Positions 22,738 to 32,922 of a stretch of DNA of 64,000 nt are shown here, in pieces. The translations under genes and the position numbers were made by a program. The stretch covers positions 21,721-85,720 of the forward strand of contig JAKUCV010007737.1 of NCBI GenBank assembly GCA_028386065.3, given 5' to 3'. Position 1 is the first letter of the stretch, and the number at the start of each line of letters is the position of its first letter. Origin of the DNA: Turnera subulata (lineage: Eukaryota; Streptophyta; Magnoliopsida; Malpighiales; Passifloraceae). The notes beneath the pieces were generated by a model. The model had not been told where the DNA came from and ran no database searches. It worked only from the letters and a program-made list of their open reading frames with translations.

Positions 22738-24297
22738 TGTAAGTTTCCCTAAGCTATATGACATTCATATAGAAGCAAAAAGATGCAGCGGAAGACAAGG
22801 GAAACAACCAAGAACACATGTGAAGCTAGTAAACCGTATAACAAAATTTTGCGTACCTGTAAGATTAGGGTCTTTCACCTAATAGTTGTGTAGAATCAGT
22901 AAGAGCAAGAAGAAGCCCTGCTCCTCTACGGTATCCACACGAACCGTGATAGCTTGGAGTCGTCCCACGAAACAAGCTTCGAGCTCCCCGGACTGAAGTG
23001 CTAGCAACAAAACCGGGGCTGTGTGTAAGGTGTGTTTTGGGCTCTTCCTTTCTTTCACAAAGAAGAAGAGATGGAGGTGTTTGTGTGTGGACTGAAAAAC
23101 CAGCTCAAGGGAGGAGAAGAGAGCAGCAAAAACGTCCAGCCAAGCCACACTTAGGTAGTGAATGATCTGATCATTCAAACCAAGTGGAGACACAAGGTAG
23201 TGCAAGCAATGGCCTACCACCTTTGGCCCATCACCCACTAAACCATATCTTAGACAAGATAATGCAACTCCCATCATTCTTTCCAGCACAACACACACAA
23301 CACTCCACTCATGTCTGATCAATAATTATTGATCCAAAACCGGCCCTGGTTCAACCATGGTCCAACCACGGTCCAACCACGGTCCAACCACACCCGGTCC
23401 AACCATGGTCCAACCACGGTTCGACCATCTGCTCGAATCATCGGTTCTATGTGTGTGACCCTGTAGGCACTTGTAACGTCCGGCAATGATTGTAAAATCT
23501 CATTTTACAATCATAAACAAAGAGCGGCGTCTAGCAACACATCATTGCTACCCGAACGACAAGATCAGAACTGATTCACTATGCCTCGGAATATGTCATC
23601 GTCCTATCGTCCCATTATCAAGATTAGATCGAGACATGGAAACGTCAATCTCGTATATGTCTAATCTCGGTTTCTTGATCCTCGAGTTAACTGTATAAAA
23701 CGGATACCCGTGATATCATCATATCACCCTATCCGAGCATGGCCATGCATTTAACAGTTCAACTCTATCAAGAAACCTACTCGATAATATACCCGTTATA
23801 TAGGTCGGACGAATCCCCTCTTGATCAATCAAAACCCACTACATACTCGTCATATACCCGATGATTACCCTTATGTCCACCCAGTTACGGATGACTAGGA
23901 ATAATATCAAAGTACATGATTCATATGTTGGATACCTTGACGATCTCAGGTCGGAGGACAATCACATCTATAAGAAACGCTATCGACATACATATAACGT
24001 TCCATGTAGCGTTCTTATATGGGTCGGTCCGGTCAACAAGATCCCCATCTTGTACCCGTATGTAGAATTCGTAACTCATACAATCCTCAACATACGCTAG
24101 TCTTATTTTATTATTACAACCCAACCATAATAATAAACGACTAGGGACTTTTAAGAATATACATATCAAATACATATACACTAGGGTTATATATATGTGC
24201 AAGCAATTATCTCATAATCATATATATAGGCATAACCTCAAATATGTGTACATGAATACAATCATCCATAGATTGGCTTTTGGGCATATTACTAACA
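22738..24297 (-). mobile_element. Solo LTR, 1,560 bp, with 5-bp target-site duplication
   Basis: On the minus strand the block starts TGTTAGTAATATGCCC and ends GGGAAACTTACA, with TAGAG on both sides (plus-strand CTCTA at 22733-22737 and 24298-24302). TG...CA ends and a 5-bp duplication are diagnostic of an LTR, and nothing inside resembles gag or pol. It sits in the LINE reverse transcriptase between RRGLIHR and the following QIARTAPPV. It contains a run of GGTCCAACCA-type repeats (23340-23430). A second copy of the family begins at 62850. Copia or gypsy identity is undetermined. Confidence 0.93.
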
Positions 24298-24302
24298 CTC
24301 TA

Positions 24303-25132
24303 TGTATTAATCCCCTCCTTTCAGCATCAGATATCAGGGCTGAGAAACCCTCTGTACACAGGAGAAAGAGATATGGAGATAGAGGATCTCCTTGTCTCAA
24401 TCCACGTGTTGGCCTGAAACTATCACTTGGAACCCCATTAATCAAGATAGAAAGAGAGACTGAAGTAATGCAATTCATGATCAGTACAATCCATCGCTCA
24501 CAAAAACCTAACTTTTGCATTATACTCTCCAAAAAAGACCAGTCCACTCGATCATATGCCTTACTCATGTCCATTTTTAAGCCTATAATCCCTTTTTTTC
24601 CTTTCTGTTTCTTCCTCATATGGTGAAAAATTTCGAAAGCAAGAAGAGAATTATCGGTAATTAAACGACCAGGAACAAAGGCACTTTGAATAGGACTTAT
24701 GACTTGTGGAAGAATAGTCTTCAGACGATTACACAAAACTTTAGAAATGATTTTGTAGAAAACATTACAAAGACTAATAGGACGAAATTGACTACATGAC
24801 TCTGGACTCGAAATTTTAGGGATTAAAACTATAAAAGTAGAATTAAAATTATCAAAACTGACCCCACTACTAAGGAAATGAAGAATAATATCAGAAATAC
24901 TAGGGCCTATGATTGACCAGAATTGTTGGTAAAAGAGTGCAGGCATACCATCAGGTCCCGGCGCTTTTGTAGGGTGCATTTGCTTTAGTGCCTGTTCAAT
25001 CTCAGCTTTAGTAAAGTCCCGGGCGAGATGTGTATTCATGGATTCCGACACCCTCGGCTCCACACAGTCGAGAACCTGTGCACCTCCCTGACTACCCACC
25101 GATTTATAGAGGTCTTGAAAGTAATCTAACAA
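24303..25132 (-). pseudogene. LINE ORF2 reverse transcriptase, N-terminal and palm segment
   Basis: The frame shows the plant L1 reverse transcriptase in order: MHPTKAPGPDGMPALFYQQF, STFIVLIPKISSPESCSQFR, PISLCNVFYKIISKVLCNRL, QSAFVPGRLITDNSLLAFE, LKMDMSKAYDRVDWSFLE and TRGLRQGDPLSPYLFLLCTE. The catalytic Asp of motif A (KMDMSKAYDRV) is intact. It ends at RRGLIHR, where the solo LTR entered. Residues beyond that in the open frame come from the LTR. Confidence 0.93.
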
Positions 25133-25758
25133 GATTGACTCAACATCATCTCGTTTAGAATGCCACTCCCCACCCTCGTCCTTAAGTCTCTTAATGCGAT
25201 TTCGGGCCTTTCTTTGTGTTACTTTCCGTGAAAATAACCGGTATTCCGATCACCTTCCCTGAGCCAAGATGCCCTTGATCATTGAGCCCACATTATCTCC
25301 TCCTTTCTGATCAGCTCATTTATAAGTTCACACACCCGAGCAACCTCAGCCCTTACATCCTGAGTTTGGGGTTGCCCTTGTAGAGATTGCAACTTATCAC
25401 GATGTTGCTTCAGTTGTTTGTTAACCGAACCAAACACTGATGCATTCCATTGCGATAATCGGGTGCCACAGTAGCCTAACCTCTCACTTATCTCCCCTGG
25501 AGCCGCCCCGATAGCAGAAAGCTCCCATGTCTGTGCAACCTCCTCAGCAAACCTCTCATCCTGCAGCCACATTTTTTCAAACCGGAATGGCTTCGGCTTC
25601 TTACCATTCCCTTCAATCACTCGATTCCTGTGGCGCAATAGGAGAGGGGAATGATAAAAAAAGTGTCGAGGTAGATGAACAATGATGCACTCCGGAAACA
25701 GACTTCGCCAACACTGCGACATTAATCCTCTATCTAATCCTCCTGTGCATTGTCCCAA
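25133..25758 (-). pseudogene. LINE ORF2 linker between endonuclease and reverse transcriptase
   Basis: The frame 25279-25758 reads like the middle of plant LINE ORF2: HFFYHSPLLLRHRNRVIEGN, KPKPFRFEKMWLQDERFAEE, LSQWNASVFGSVNKQLKQH. It is shifted relative to the flanking endonuclease (overlapping at 25734-25758) and reverse transcriptase frames, so at least two frameshifts separate them. Confidence 0.85.
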
Positions 25759-26318
25759 GTAAACAGATCCCCGATGAAGGCGACTTCCTCCAGCTCACAA
25801 TCATGGATCACATCATTAAAGGCCGACATGCACCGAAAATCACGAACCCTACCACCTTCCTTCTCATGGGAATAGCGAACTTCATTAAAATCTCCCATAA
25901 GAAGCCAAAGGAGATCCATTTTTGTGTGAAGAGTACGCATTAGTTCCCATATCAGGTACTTATTATTTGCTTCCGGCCACCCATAGACACCTGTGAATCG
26001 CCACTGTTGTTCCCCATTACTTTCATGTCTTACCAATACATCAATATGATGTAAGGACATACTTGAGAGTGTTACCTCCCATACATCCTTCCATAACAAA
26101 GCAAGGCCCCCACTACGTCCACTACCCACTCCTTCACAATCTACTACCAACAAATGTGGAAATCTAAGCCTATTATTAAACCGATGTACCTCATTTGTCT
26201 TCAGTCTTGTTTCAAATAAGAAGACCAAGTTAGGAGAGTCAAGCTACAATTGCTTGACCAAATTACTTTCTACCTGCGGATTCCCAAGCCCGCGGCAGTT
26301 CCAGGTAAGGATCCTCAT
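25734..26318 (-). pseudogene. LINE ORF2 AP endonuclease domain
   Basis: ORF2 starts at 26318 with MRILTWNCRGLGNPQ, the signature start of plant LINE endonucleases. An in-frame TAG at 26244-26246 follows after 24 codons, then the same frame continues with VFLFETRLKTNEVHR, SGGLALLWKD, GVYGWPEANNKYLIWELMRT, LLMGDFNEVRYSHEKEGG and FIGDLFTWDN. These are the endonuclease/exonuclease/phosphatase-fold motifs, including the GDFN box. The first ATG overlaps the ORF1 stop codon. Confidence 0.9.
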
Positions 26319-27922
26319 TGCGCCTGGCAGGGCTGCTCCGCAGCCTCCGCCTGTCCCGCCGGACGAATTGGTGCCTCAACAAATTCCGAACTCCTTACCT
26401 TCTTTCCCACCCCTTCCCATTCCATCTCGTCATCCTCCATGCCCCCATCCTTCCTCTTGCCAAGTTCTTCAATCTTCCGACCCGCTTGGGCCTCCCTACC
26501 CTTTCGAGCCATTCGCTTCCAATGGTCCCTAGTCTGTCCCAACCCAAAGTTCTCCAGATCCGTTGGGATCGCCACTTGGCTCCCTTCACCCCAGTTCGTT
26601 GGCTCACTCTCAGGTCCCAAAGTGACAGCCTCTGTTTGCCCTCTTAGAAATTGTTTTGTCATCACCTCTACTGCTCCCTGATGCCGCTGTCCAGCTGCAT
26701 TGCCACTCTTTTGTTTTGACCCTTCCCGCCTACCCCCCTGAACATACCCCTGTCCCTCACTCCCCATGGTAAAAACTGGAAAGTCCTTCTGCATCAGCTG
26801 GGTTTCCTCTCCTACTTGCCTCTCAACTAATGCGCTCAACTCACCACCGGCTTCCTCCTGGTCTGTACCATCAGCTGGTTTGTCCGTGGCCACTGACAGA
26901 AGCTCCAAAAAACCATCTTCACTCCCAGCAGACGCCTGATGCACACCATTATCCCTCTCTAAATGCGACTTTTGGCTGATTACACTATCCACTGTGTTCA
27001 AGCATAAGACCCGATCTAAAGTAGCAGTGAGATGGTCCTTCTCCATCCGTGCATTCTGATTGCCCTTGTCCATATTCGACGGGTAAGCCAATTTCCACAC
27101 AACCTCTGGTCGCGTTGCAGTAGTCATGGGAGGAGCAGCCTTGGTCCGCAGCCGGAAAGGCTTTCGTGGCGAAGCTCTCAACCATTCCCCGTAGCAGGTT
27201 CTTTCCTCCTCATCTGATTCTTCGCTCCGTTGATCACAATCTTTTAACAGGTGATCTATTCGCCCACACAGGTAACAAAAATTGGGCAAGCCTTCGTACC
27301 GGAAAGAGACCTCAACCTTGGTTCCTTGACCCGTACGTATAAATACTGATCGCCTAATAGGTTTTTCCACATGCATATTGATTCGGAAACGGACGAACCT
27401 GCCCCATCCCTTCTCCCCCTTCTCATCAAAGCAGATGAAGGTCCCTGCTTTCAAGGTGATAGACATGACATTGCTCTGGGATCTTTGGTTCCATGGTATA
27501 TTATGTAGTTGAACCCAGATGGGGATCTCGTTTAAATCAACCTGGGTAAGCACTTCGTCCCCAGTAATCTCCTTCATAACCACCACTCTCTTCTCAAAAA
27601 ACCACAGAGTCTCCGCTTCCAATACCTCTTGTCGATCTCTCTTAGCAAAAAACTGAAAGAGAAAAAAATTACGACCCACCTGCTCTACTTCCATACCCTT
27701 GCATGGATTCCAAAGCTTTCCCAAAAGATTGGAAAACGCTTGTGGGTTTACATGCTTGGAACCCAAAACCCTAGCCAGAATACCCCAATGATCCGGAGTT
27801 TGCTGCTCTGGTGCAATATCCTCTAGCTCCAAAACTTCTTCCTCACTGTCGCTCCCAATAACAGGATCTGTCCCTACAGGCTCCACCTGGCGAGCCCTTC
27901 CCTCCCCTGATGTAGAATCCAT
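26315..27922 (-). CDS. LINE ORF1 protein (DUF4283-like, CCHC zinc knuckle)
   Basis: This is an uninterrupted 535-residue frame starting MDSTSGEGRARQVEPVGTD at 27922. A longer in-frame ATG at 28159 adds a hydrophobic stretch that reads like translated 5' UTR, so I prefer the shorter start. The N-terminal half has the DUF4283 pattern of plant LINE ORF1 (ALKAGTFICFDEKGEKGWGR type sequence, FVRFRINMHVEKPIRRSVFI). A zinc knuckle CYLCGRIDHLLKDC (C-x2-C-x4-H-x4-C) follows, then an acidic, low-complexity tail. The protein is expected to bind LINE RNA. Its TGA overlaps the ORF2 ATG. That it is intact while ORF2 is broken is notable. Confidence 0.88.
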   Translation of the reverse strand: MDSTSGEGRARQVEPVGTDPVIGSDSEEEVLELEDIAPEQQTPDHWGILARVLGSKHVNPQAFSNLLGKLWNPCKGMEVEQVGRNFFLFQFFAKRDRQEVLEAETLWFFEKRVVVMKEITGDEVLTQVDLNEIPIWVQLHNIPWNQRSQSNVMSITLKAGTFICFDEKGEKGWGRFVRFRINMHVEKPIRRSVFIRTGQGTKVEVSFRYEGLPNFCYLCGRIDHLLKDCDQRSEESDEEERTCYGEWLRASPRKPFRLRTKAAPPMTTATRPEVVWKLAYPSNMDKGNQNARMEKDHLTATLDRVLCLNTVDSVISQKSHLERDNGVHQASAGSEDGFLELLSVATDKPADGTDQEEAGGELSALVERQVGEETQLMQKDFPVFTMGSEGQGYVQGGRREGSKQKSGNAAGQRHQGAVEVMTKQFLRGQTEAVTLGPESEPTNWGEGSQVAIPTDLENFGLGQTRDHWKRMARKGREAQAGRKIEELGKRKDGGMEDDEMEWEGVGKKVRSSEFVEAPIRPAGQAEAAEQPCQAQ

Positions 27923-28552
27923 GAATAAACACCTCTGCCTCCCTGAACCCAAGATCGAACAAGTACCAGGCAAAACCCTGCCCAAGGCCGAGATACTGAC
28001 GCAATACCTGCACACCACAGAGAAAAGAAGAGAGCAGATTTGCAAATAAACAACCCAGATGAGATTATAGACACAAAAACAAAGACAACAAGAGACAAAA
28101 AACGATCCGAACAGGTAAACACGACACCCTAACCAGAAAGAACACAATCCCCACCACACTAATGCATTACTAGAATGAAAGAGAAGACACCAAAGGGAGG
28201 AAACACGACCAAGATTGAAAATGAAAGAAGGCTAAAAACAAAAACGAAACCCTGCCCCTGAAAAGAACACGGTACTACAATCCTAGACCTAGCCAAATAA
28301 CAAGGCGACACCCTACGAAGATAAAAACAGACAGAAAACCAAGAGAAAACAAAACGAGAACCTTAAAAAAAAGACACGTATCACACATGAAAAGCCATAA
28401 AACTATGGAATCCACTCACAGATCATGAGAAACTAATCCGGATGAACCCTAGCCGCCTTTTCCTGCCGCCTACGGAAACCTAAAGGAACCCTAGACAGAG
28501 GAGAGAAAACGGAGAGAAAACCGGGACTCCTAAACAATAACTAGTGTTTTTT
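27923..28552 (-). other. LINE 5' UTR
   Basis: About 630 bp separate the ORF1 start from the 5' target-site duplication. The distal part on the minus strand is rich in TTTTCTCTCC and CCCTAG motifs. Such a leader is expected to hold the internal promoter of a full-length LINE. No ORF here is credible. Confidence 0.7.
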
Positions 28553-28568
28553 ATTACTGAAAGGTTCT
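28553..28568. repeat. LINE target-site duplication, right copy
   Basis: ATTACTGAAAGGTTCT here matches 16770-16785 exactly. It comprises the copia duplication ATTAC plus the first eleven bases of the copia LTR, which continues uninterrupted to the right. Confidence 0.92.
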
Positions 28569-28799
28569 TAAACACATATATAAAAAATGTGAAAGAATAC
28601 TCTGCATGTTTATTGAATGGCATCGGGCTTTTATAGCCTTTACATAGATATAAAAACTAGTAACAGTCCACGCACAGCTCATGGTATCTGTTACTGATTG
28701 ATTCAAAATATAATCAAATGATTCTAACTACTTGACTCTTGATGACTAGGACTTTAATAACAAAGCTACTAACAAAACTTGACCTAGTCATACCTAACA
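28558..28799 (-). repeat. 3' LTR of copia 1
   Basis: On the minus strand it starts TGTTAGGTATGACTAGG and ends AAGAACCTTTCA. It matches 32923-33162 across its whole length. The outer eleven bases are duplicated at the far side of the LINE. Confidence 0.95.
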
Positions 28800-28974
28800 A
28801 TACCTCTCTTAAATTGAATACTCACAGAACGCATTGTAGCATTCAGTTTAAACTTACTGGAACCTTACACACACCAAGTTCTTCTCTTAGCTTCATGAAC
28901 ATATCAAGTTTTAGGGGCTTTGTCATTATATCAGCTACCTGCTCCTTCGTGTCATATTGAACCAGCTTCATAAT

Positions 28975-29624
28975 TCATTTCTTTGTAAGATCCCTAAGAA
29001 AATGGAATCTAACATCAATATGCTTACTCTCGCCATGTAGAAATGGATTCTTGGACAATTTAATTGTTGAACTATTGTCACACAGAATAGTTGTGGCTGT
29101 TGCTGTGGAGTACCGAGCTACTGCAAAATCCGTTGCATCCAGATACACTGACAAGCACAAGATGCTGCTGCAACGAATTCTGCCTATGTGGTTAAGAGTG
29201 TCACCACTGGTTGCTTCTTTGAAGCCCAAGAAACTGCTCCTCCATTATGCAGAAATACATAACCACTCGTACTCTGCCTATCATCAATATCTCCAGCATA
29301 ATCACTATCTATATAAGCAATTAATTCTGTTGTATTACTTCTCTTGTACAGTAAACCCAAGGACTCAGTACCCTTCAAATAACGCAGCACCCTTTTTGTT
29401 GCTTGCAAATGCACCTCTGTTGGATTGGCCATGTATCTACTTAACAAATATGCCACATACATTAAGTCTGGCCTTGTAGCAGTAATATACATGAGACTGC
29501 CAACCATTTGTTTAAACAAAGTTGCATCCACCTTGGCCCCTCTTACATCCTTCGACAATTTAGCACCCGGTACAATTAGATTCTTAACTGGATTTCCGTT
29601 ATGCAAGTGAAATATCTCCAGCAA
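28975..29624 (-). pseudogene. Copia 1 RNase H region
   Basis: Two overlapping frames carry KQMVGSLMYITATRPDLMYV, YLLSRYMANPTEVHLQATKR, VLRYLKGTESLGLLYKRSNT, YIDSDYAGDIDDRQSTSGYV (catalytic Asp) and then LCDNSSTIKLSKNPFLHGES and KHIDVRFHFLRDL. This is the standard copia RNase H series. A frameshift separates the two pieces around 29185-29230. Confidence 0.9.
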
Positions 29625-29662
29625 CTCACTAGCATATTTCTTTTGGCTTAGATAAATACCTT

Positions 29663-30452
29663 CTAATCTTTGATAATTTCAATACCAAGGAAGTACTTCA
29701 TCTTTCCTAGATCTGTCATCTCAAACTCTTCTTTCATAGAGCTCTTAAACTTCTTAACCATATAAGAGTCATTACCAGTAAAGATCAAATCATCGACATA
29801 CAAACTGACAATTAAGAGTCCCTTACCTCTTTCTGACTTAGTAAAGAGAGTATGCTCATAAGTGCACCGTGTAAAGCCTTCTTTGAGAAAGTAAGCCTCA
29901 ATTCTACTATACCAAGCACGTGGTGCTTGTTTTAGTCCATAAAGTGCCTTTCGAAGTTTGTAAACCTCATGCTCTTCACCTTTTTGAACATATCCCATCG
30001 GTTGCTCCACATATACATCTTCATCTAACTCCCCATGAAGAAAATCACTTTTAACATCAAACTGGTACACACTCCAACCTTTTTGTGCAGCCAAGGCCAG
30101 AATCATCCTGATCGTATCCTATCTTGCGACTGGTGCAAAGACCTCATTACAGTCAATCCCATGCCGTTGAGCATAGCCTTTAGCAACTAAACGGGCCTTG
30201 TACTTGTCTACCTCACCATTCTCGTTTCGTTTGGTCTTGAAGATCCATTTAACACCAATCTTCCTTGCTCCAACCGGTAGTTGTGTAAGCTCCAGGTCTC
30301 ATTCTTCTCGATGGACTCCATCTCGTTGTCCATAGCTTTTCTCCATTTTCTTCCACTGCCGCTTCTTCAAAAGAACAAGGATCTTCATTAGAAGCAAACA
30401 TCACAAGATTGTTGGACTCAGCTTCTTCTTCTGAAAGACCTTCGCCTGACAC
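29663..30452 (-). pseudogene. Copia 1 reverse transcriptase
   Basis: The main frame (29663-30106) reads WSVYQFDVKSDFLHGELDED, VYVEQPMGYV, KLRKALYGLKQAPRAWYSRI and the catalytic box LLIVSLYVDDLIFTGND. The YVDD motif is intact. The upstream part (to 30452) contains the start of the domain but is broken by frameshifts near 30120 and 30290. Confidence 0.9.
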
Positions 30453-30479
30453 ATAATCTTGCAGGTATGGAGGAGGTCT

Positions 30480-31365
30480 TCAGGATCTGTTTGTTAAAAA
30501 TGTATCACTTGATGCTTCTTGATTGGCTGCTGGTGCAACAACTTCTTGGTCTTCATTGTTAGTTTCAATTTCAGCTTCTTCTTCATCCTCAGATCCTTCA
30601 GCTTTCTCTTCATTATAGCCTTCCCAAACTAATGTATCTTGTCTTACTTTTTGTGCAGTTCGTCCCCAATTCCATTTCTTCAAAACTTACATCTCGACTT
30701 GTCACAATCTTCTTGGTGGCTGGGTCAAACAATTGATATGCTTTCGACTCAATGCTGACTCCCAATAGCACACAAAGAAAGCTTTTATCATCCAACTTCT
30801 TTCTTTTCTGATCCAGTACGTGAACATGAGCTAAGCATCCAAAGACTCTAATGTAATCTACATTAGGTTTGACTCTACTCCATAACTCCTCTGATGTCTT
30901 TTCTTTCTCGACGGATGTGGGACTTCGATTGAGAACATGTGTTGTCCACCTTGCAGCCTCAGGCTAGAATCTCTTAGAGACCTCTTTGTCAGATAGCATC
31001 CAACGAACCATATTCATAATTGTTCGATTCTTGCGTTCGGCTACCCCATTCTGTTGTGGAGTGTAAGCTGCTGTGAGCTGCCTACCTATTTCATTCTCTT
31101 TACAAAAATTATTGAACTCATTGGAAGTGAATTCTCCTCCCCTTTCAGTGCGTAAACAACATATAGGTACTCCAGATTCATTTTCAACAAGAGTCTTATA
31201 GTATTTGAAAGTTGTGAAATCCTCAGACTTTTCAACCAAAAAATAAATCCACATCTTTCTACTATAATCATCAATGAATGTTAAGATGTACCTTCTATTA
31301 CTGTTAGAGGATGGTGCGATTGGGCCGCAACTGTTACAAGCTACAATTTCTTGGAAGCACGCCAT
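30480..31365 (-). pseudogene. Copia 1 integrase core and C-terminal region
   Basis: The core frame (30964-31365) reads CGPIAPSSNSNRRYILTFID, DYSRKMWIYFL, then CLRTERGGEFTSNEFNNFC and YTPQQNGVAERKNRTIMNMV. This gives D (FIDDYS) and E (GVAERKN). The middle Asp of the D-D-E triad is replaced by Glu in RTERGGEF (normally RTDRGGEF), suggesting a dead enzyme. The frame ends in TAG at 30964 and continues as PEAARWTTHVLNRSPT, LDDKSFLCVLLGVSIESKAY and YQLFDPATKKIVTSRDV. Confidence 0.88.
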
Positions 31366-31763
31366 GGACTCCTTTTTAGAAATGCCTCTCTATGTTGTTT
31401 TCCAACCAAACAAATAGTGCATGACTTAGTTGTAGCTTTAAAAGAGGGAATACCCTTTACCATATCTTTATGCTTCAATGTCTGCAGCCCTTTGTAACTC
31501 AGATGTGCATATCTTTGATGCCACAATTGGGATTCATCTTCTATCATTGTTTGTAGGCAAGTAGAATTTCCTGGTACAACAATAGCCGACAATGCAAACA
31601 TCCTATTAGGAGTCATCCATGTCTGCATAATCAATCTCTTGCTTGAATGATATAGCCTGCATACTCCATATTTTATAAGAATGGTTATCCCTTTTTCCTG
31701 AAGTTGGCCGATACTGAGCAAATTATTTTTTAAATCCAGCATATAATATACATCCATGATCAC
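31341..31763 (-). pseudogene. Copia 1 GAG-pre-integrase domain
   Basis: The frame reads YYMLDLKNNLLSIGQLQEKG, then ESQLWHQRYAHLSYKGLQTL and TICLVGKQHREAF, with the H-x3-H...C-x2-C-type zinc site of the pre-integrase region. It is in frame with gag upstream, separated only by the TGA at 31788. Confidence 0.88.
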
Positions 31764-31787
31764 ATGAGTTGTGCCCTTAACTTCCAG

Positions 31788-32804
31788 TCAGATATTGCCT
31801 TTTCCCATCACTTCCATCCTTGTACTATTGCCCAGCTTCACCGAATGTCTGTATGTACTATCAAAATCTGAGAAGCATTGCCTCTTCCCACACATGTGAT
31901 TGCTGTATCCAGAATCTAAGTACCACATCTCTTCCCTTTTTGCATTGTTAGTTTCCGTAACAACCATTAGAAGAAGCTCTTCATCCTCATCGGCCTCAGC
32001 ATAGTTGGCTTTCTTGTCCCTACTAGAGCATTCATATGAAAAATGACCTAGTTGGTGACAGTTATAACATTCCACGGTGGCTTTGTTAAATTGTCTTCCT
32101 CTTCCTCTCCCTCGGCCTCTAGTTGCAGCTCCTCTACCTCTGCTTCCTCTGTCATCATAGCTAACCTTTAATGCATGCTCCTCTCCCCCATTCTTTCGAA
32201 ACTTCTGTTCATGGACTTGTAGTGAACTCTGTAATTCATCAACTGTCATGCAATCAATGTCCTTTGACTCCTTTATTGAGCATACAGTGTAATTGAATTT
32301 CTCTGTGAGAGTACGTAGAATCTTCTCATCAATCTTGACATCTGGCATATCTTCTCCATAGTTTCGCATGTTATTAGACACCACCATTACTCGCCCAATG
32401 TATTCACTTACTAGTTCTCCCGGCCTCATCTCCAATAGCTCAAAATCTCTGCGAAGGGTCCGAAGCTGAGCACCCTGCACCCGAGCATTGCCTTGGTGCT
32501 TAACCTTCATCGAATCCCACAATTGTTTGGCTGTGTGCTTTTGCACAATTGTCTTCAAAATGGTCTTGTCAATGGAACTGAAAAGATAATTCTTGGCCTT
32601 CAAATCCTTCAACCTTGTTTCTTCTAAGGTCTTCCGTTGGGCTGGTGTCAATGCGTCTTCGTTGGCTGGTTCTGTAAAACCTCCTTGGACAACACTCCAA
32701 TACTCTTTTGATTTAAGGAAATTCTCCATGACCAAACTCCAATGATCATAATCCCCATCAAATTTGGGAATGCACGCTTGTGCAAAGCTGTTAGTTTCAG
32801 CCAT
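31788..32804 (-). CDS. Copia 1 gag and protease N-terminal part, ends at a premature TGA
   Basis: The 338-residue frame starts MAETNSFAQACIPKFDGDYD (UBN2/retrotran_gag_2 type). It has the gag core LWDSMKVKHQGNARVQGAQL, a basic GRGAATRGRGRGRGR run and a CCHC knuckle CYNCHQLGHFSYEC. The retropepsin site follows as WYLDSGYSNHMCG, with the catalytic DSG. The TGA at 31788-31790 falls where the family has Arg before LEVKGTTHVI, consistent with CGA to TGA. The same frame continues beyond it. Confidence 0.92.
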   Translation of the reverse strand: MAETNSFAQACIPKFDGDYDHWSLVMENFLKSKEYWSVVQGGFTEPANEDALTPAQRKTLEETRLKDLKAKNYLFSSIDKTILKTIVQKHTAKQLWDSMKVKHQGNARVQGAQLRTLRRDFELLEMRPGELVSEYIGRVMVVSNNMRNYGEDMPDVKIDEKILRTLTEKFNYTVCSIKESKDIDCMTVDELQSSLQVHEQKFRKNGGEEHALKVSYDDRGSRGRGAATRGRGRGRGRQFNKATVECYNCHQLGHFSYECSSRDKKANYAEADEDEELLLMVVTETNNAKREEMWYLDSGYSNHMCGKRQCFSDFDSTYRHSVKLGNSTRMEVMGKGNI

Positions 32805-32922
32805 CCTAAAAATTTTTCTTACACACGCAGTGTTTCACTTACTCACTTTACACACATAGTGTTTCACTCTCTTACTCACAAGTAGGCCTTTCTTTCAATG
32901 TATGTGGCTCCGCTACCAGATT

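Larger units (their letters stand above)
16786..28552 (-). mobile_element. Full-length L1-type LINE, split by two later insertions
   Basis: The element runs on the minus strand from a 5' UTR at 28552 to a poly(A) tail (T-run 16785-16799) and is bounded by 16-bp target-site duplications. In order it encodes ORF1 (gag-like, CCHC knuckle), then ORF2 with AP endonuclease, reverse transcriptase, zf-RVT and a C-terminal RNase H. This is the layout of plant L1 elements with an RNase H. A CACTA transposon (18557-22402) and a solo LTR (22738-24297) interrupt the reverse transcriptase. Without them the element is about 6.35 kb, a normal full length. ORF2 has an in-frame stop, frameshifts and an altered catalytic motif, so the copy is dead. 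Confidence 0.95.

Noticed and set aside
23486..24202. Open frames within the solo LTR
   Set aside because: They lie inside a block with clean LTR ends and duplications; the translations show no gag, pol or other motif.
26250..26681. 143-residue plus-strand frame rich in Pro and Ser
   Set aside because: It is the antisense shadow of LINE ORF1, which has a real zinc knuckle and the correct context.
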